A stretch of DNA of 64,000 bases, taken from assembly GCF_018320785.1 (NCBI RefSeq), contig NC_054878.1:43995023-44059022 (forward strand), written 5' to 3'. A program made the translations under genes and the position numbers. Below are positions 45,370-64,000 of this stretch, piece after piece (position 1 is the stretch's first letter; each line of letters opens with the position of its first letter). The stretch is from Cheilinus undulatus (taxonomy: Eukaryota; Chordata; Actinopteri; Labriformes; Labridae). A model generated the notes under the pieces. That model had not been told where the DNA came from. It searched no databases and saw only the letters and a program-made list of their open reading frames with translations.

Positions 45370-45981
45370 TGGTGGTCTCCTCCTCAGAGTCTTTTATTGG
45401 TTTCTGTTCAGATGCTAACATATTTTTCATAATTACAAAGATTCTTTAACTGGTGATTCTGGAAGAAACAAAGCAGTAGTGTTCAGAGGTGCCCCCCCTC
45501 CCCTCCCCTGGGCAGGGTCATGGGGTCAACAGGAAATATCATCACTGACACAAATCAAAGATTTTTTTTCTCCTACAACAACAACAACAACGATGATGAT
45601 GATGATGTGCAACTTTAAGAAAACTTTAAAATAATCCATACAGTGTTTTTACGTCAGAGTGAGACCTTCCATCTGTCAGCGACGTAGCCACACTTAGCTT
45701 AGCGGCTAACTAAAGCGCAACAGGAAGTCACTGAATAAAAAGGAGAAGATTGGTCCCTCTGAGCCAATCAGACTGAAGTCAAACACACAGCAGCCATCAG
45801 CAGGGGCGAGGTTTAAAACCAGGGGGCGTGGCTTCCCAGCAGGTAAAATCCAACAGATATAAAAGCAGCAGGAAGCACCCCGCAACAATAAAATTATCAA
45901 GTAAAATCTAAAATCTCAGTCCAAAGCCTGATTGGTTATGTAAGCAGGTGCTCCTCGCTCAGCTGTGATGGGGGCCGGGCC
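45370..45981 (-). other. cdc42bpb: cdc42bpb 3'UTR with poly(A) signal
   Basis: Downstream of the stop at 45984-45982 on the minus strand. A minus-strand AATAAA (plus TTTATT, 45393-45398) gives a probable cleavage site near 45370. The UTR includes a CAA/GAT microsatellite at about 45580-45608. Confidence 0.6.
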
Positions 45982-62514
<16,533 letters not shown>

Positions 62515-62924
62515 CTGAGGGGGCGGGGCCAGACAGGGAGAGAGGGCAGTAGTGTTAGCATTCAGGAAATCACAACAAAAGGTGTGTTTCTGTTGTTTTT
62601 CCACACACAAACAGTTTGTGTTCATTTAGAGCCCCTTCCACAGCAGGTAGCTGGTAACCATGGCGACACAGTCCAAACCAGTGCTTTCAGACAGCGCTCA
62701 GCCACTGCTGAAACAAATTCATTTTGGTGTAACTCCAGTTTGACTTCAGAACAAGGTTTTGCATGCTGTGGTGGCCCTCTCACTGTCTGAAAGCATCTTC
62801 AAGCTGACTCGAGCATTCAGCCAATCAGAGCAGCCCATCAACACACTGACCTCTGACCCCGGTACTGACAGATCCCTCTGAGAGATGTTTTCTCTGAATG
62901 TGTGATCAGTGATCTTATAAAATA

Positions 62925-64000
62925 CCTCACAATTGTCCTTGAATGTCTCAAGAACCCCCTAGAATTACTCAATGACCCCGTGACATAACACCTAGACCCC
63001 TAAAATATCACAAGAACCCTGGGAATCATTCAAAGGATGCCTGGAATTATTCAAAGTACCCCTGGAATAACACAAGAATCCCCTGAAATAACACAAGGAT
63101 CCCCTGGAATAACACAAGAACCCCCTGGAATAACTCAAAGTACCCCTGGAATAACACAAGAACCCCTTGGAATAACTCAAAGTACCCCTGGAGGAACACA
63201 AGTATTCCCTGGAATAACACAAGGATTCCCTGTAATAACACAAGGATTCCTGGAATAACTCAAAGTACCCCTGGAATAACACAAGGACCCCTGTTATAAC
63301 ACTAGAACCCCCAGGAATAATTAAAGAAAGTCCTTGAATACATTAAGGACAACTTGGAATGAAAAAATCGAGGACCTTCAAAGGCATAACTAAGTACCCC
63401 TGGAATAACAAAAGGATTCCCTAGAATAACACAAGGATTCCCTGGTATAAACCAAGGACTCCTGGAATACTTCAAAGTACCCCTGGAATAACTCAAAGTA
63501 CCCTGGAAAAACACAAGGAGCCTGGAATAACTCAAACTACCCCTGCAATAACACAAGGACTCCAGGAATAACTCAAAGTACCCCTGGAATAACACAAGGA
63601 CTCCTGGAATAACTCAAAGTACCCCTGGAATAACACAAGGAGGCTGCAATAACTCAAAGTACCCCTGGAATAACACAAGGAGCCTGGAATAACTCAAAGT
63701 ACCCTGGAAAAACCCGAGGAGCCTGGAATAACTCAAAGTACCCCTGAAATAACACAAGGACTCCAGGAATACCTCAAAGTACCCCTGGAATAACACAAGG
63801 ACTCCTGGAATAATTCAAAGTACCCCTGGAATAACACAAGGAGGCTGCAATAACTCAAAGTACCCCTGGAATAACACAAGGAGGCTGCAATAACTCAAAG
63901 TACCCCTGGAATAACACAAGGAGCCTGGAATAACTCAAAGTACCCCTGGAATAACACAAAGACTCTTGGAAAAACACAAGGATGCCTGGAATAACTCAAA
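62925..64000. repeat. 41-bp dimeric minisatellite (20+21 bp), runs off the window
   Basis: Alternating halves GGAATAACTCAAAGTACCCC+T and GGAATAACACAAGGACTCCT, at least 20 copies, more regular toward the right edge and still continuing at 64000. It is in the cdc42bpb intron upstream of the exon at 62514. Open frames read as Tyr/Ser/Phe or Ile/Thr/Gln/Pro repeats and are not genes. Confidence 0.9.

Overview
This window is nuclear DNA from a vertebrate, almost certainly a ray-finned (teleost) fish. Five conserved vertebrate genes are present, with short exons and GT-AG introns. The interspersed repeats are Tc1/mariner, hAT, piggyBac-like and Harbinger-like DNA transposons of the kind abundant in teleosts. 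The gene set (BRF1, AHSA1, VIPAS39, GPR132, CDC42BPB) matches genes on human chromosome 14q, so this is a rearranged piece of that ancestral linkage group.

Layout: (1) 1-6.57 kb, plus strand: the 3' part of brf1 (RNA polymerase III factor TFIIIB subunit), 11 coding exons, with a likely GC-AG intron and a solo LTR splitting an intronic minisatellite. (2) 6.57-10.14 kb: intergenic, dominated by a degenerate TTTTGCCACTTTT-type tandem repeat. (3) 10.14-14.14 kb, minus strand: complete ahsa1 (Hsp90 co-chaperone), 9 coding exons, 333 aa, tail-to-tail with brf1. (4) 15.4-28.45 kb, plus strand: complete vipas39 (VPS33B partner), one non-coding and 18 coding exons, 488 aa. It is head-to-head with ahsa1 and has a ZNF143/ETS-type promoter. 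Its largest intron holds a long composite repeat with a 21-bp minisatellite that carries a recent 611-bp-period duplication. (5) 30.3-37.9 kb, plus strand: gpr132 (G2A-like class A GPCR), 373 aa in one coding exon, probably with an upstream 5'UTR exon. (6) 37.9-45.4 kb: gene-poor, with nested transposons including a Tc1-type element with TA target duplication, DD35E spacing and one stop codon. (7) 45.4-64 kb, minus strand: the 3' half of cdc42bpb (MRCK-beta kinase): coiled coil, C1, PH, CNH, CRIB and Ser/Pro-rich tail, 22 coding exons including a candidate exon with a second CRIB-like motif. The kinase domain lies beyond the right edge.

The genes are unrelated housekeeping or signalling genes and do not form an operon-like system. 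The main structural theme is that nearly every larger intron or spacer carries its own private, degenerate tandem repeat. I see no CRISPR, prophage, RNA gene or gene cluster. The most interesting items are the second CRIB-like exon of cdc42bpb, the GC-AG intron of brf1, the higher-order duplication in vipas39 intron 4, the nested mobile elements and the CCAAT-rich minisatellites. All gene names rest on remembered protein families, not on a database search.
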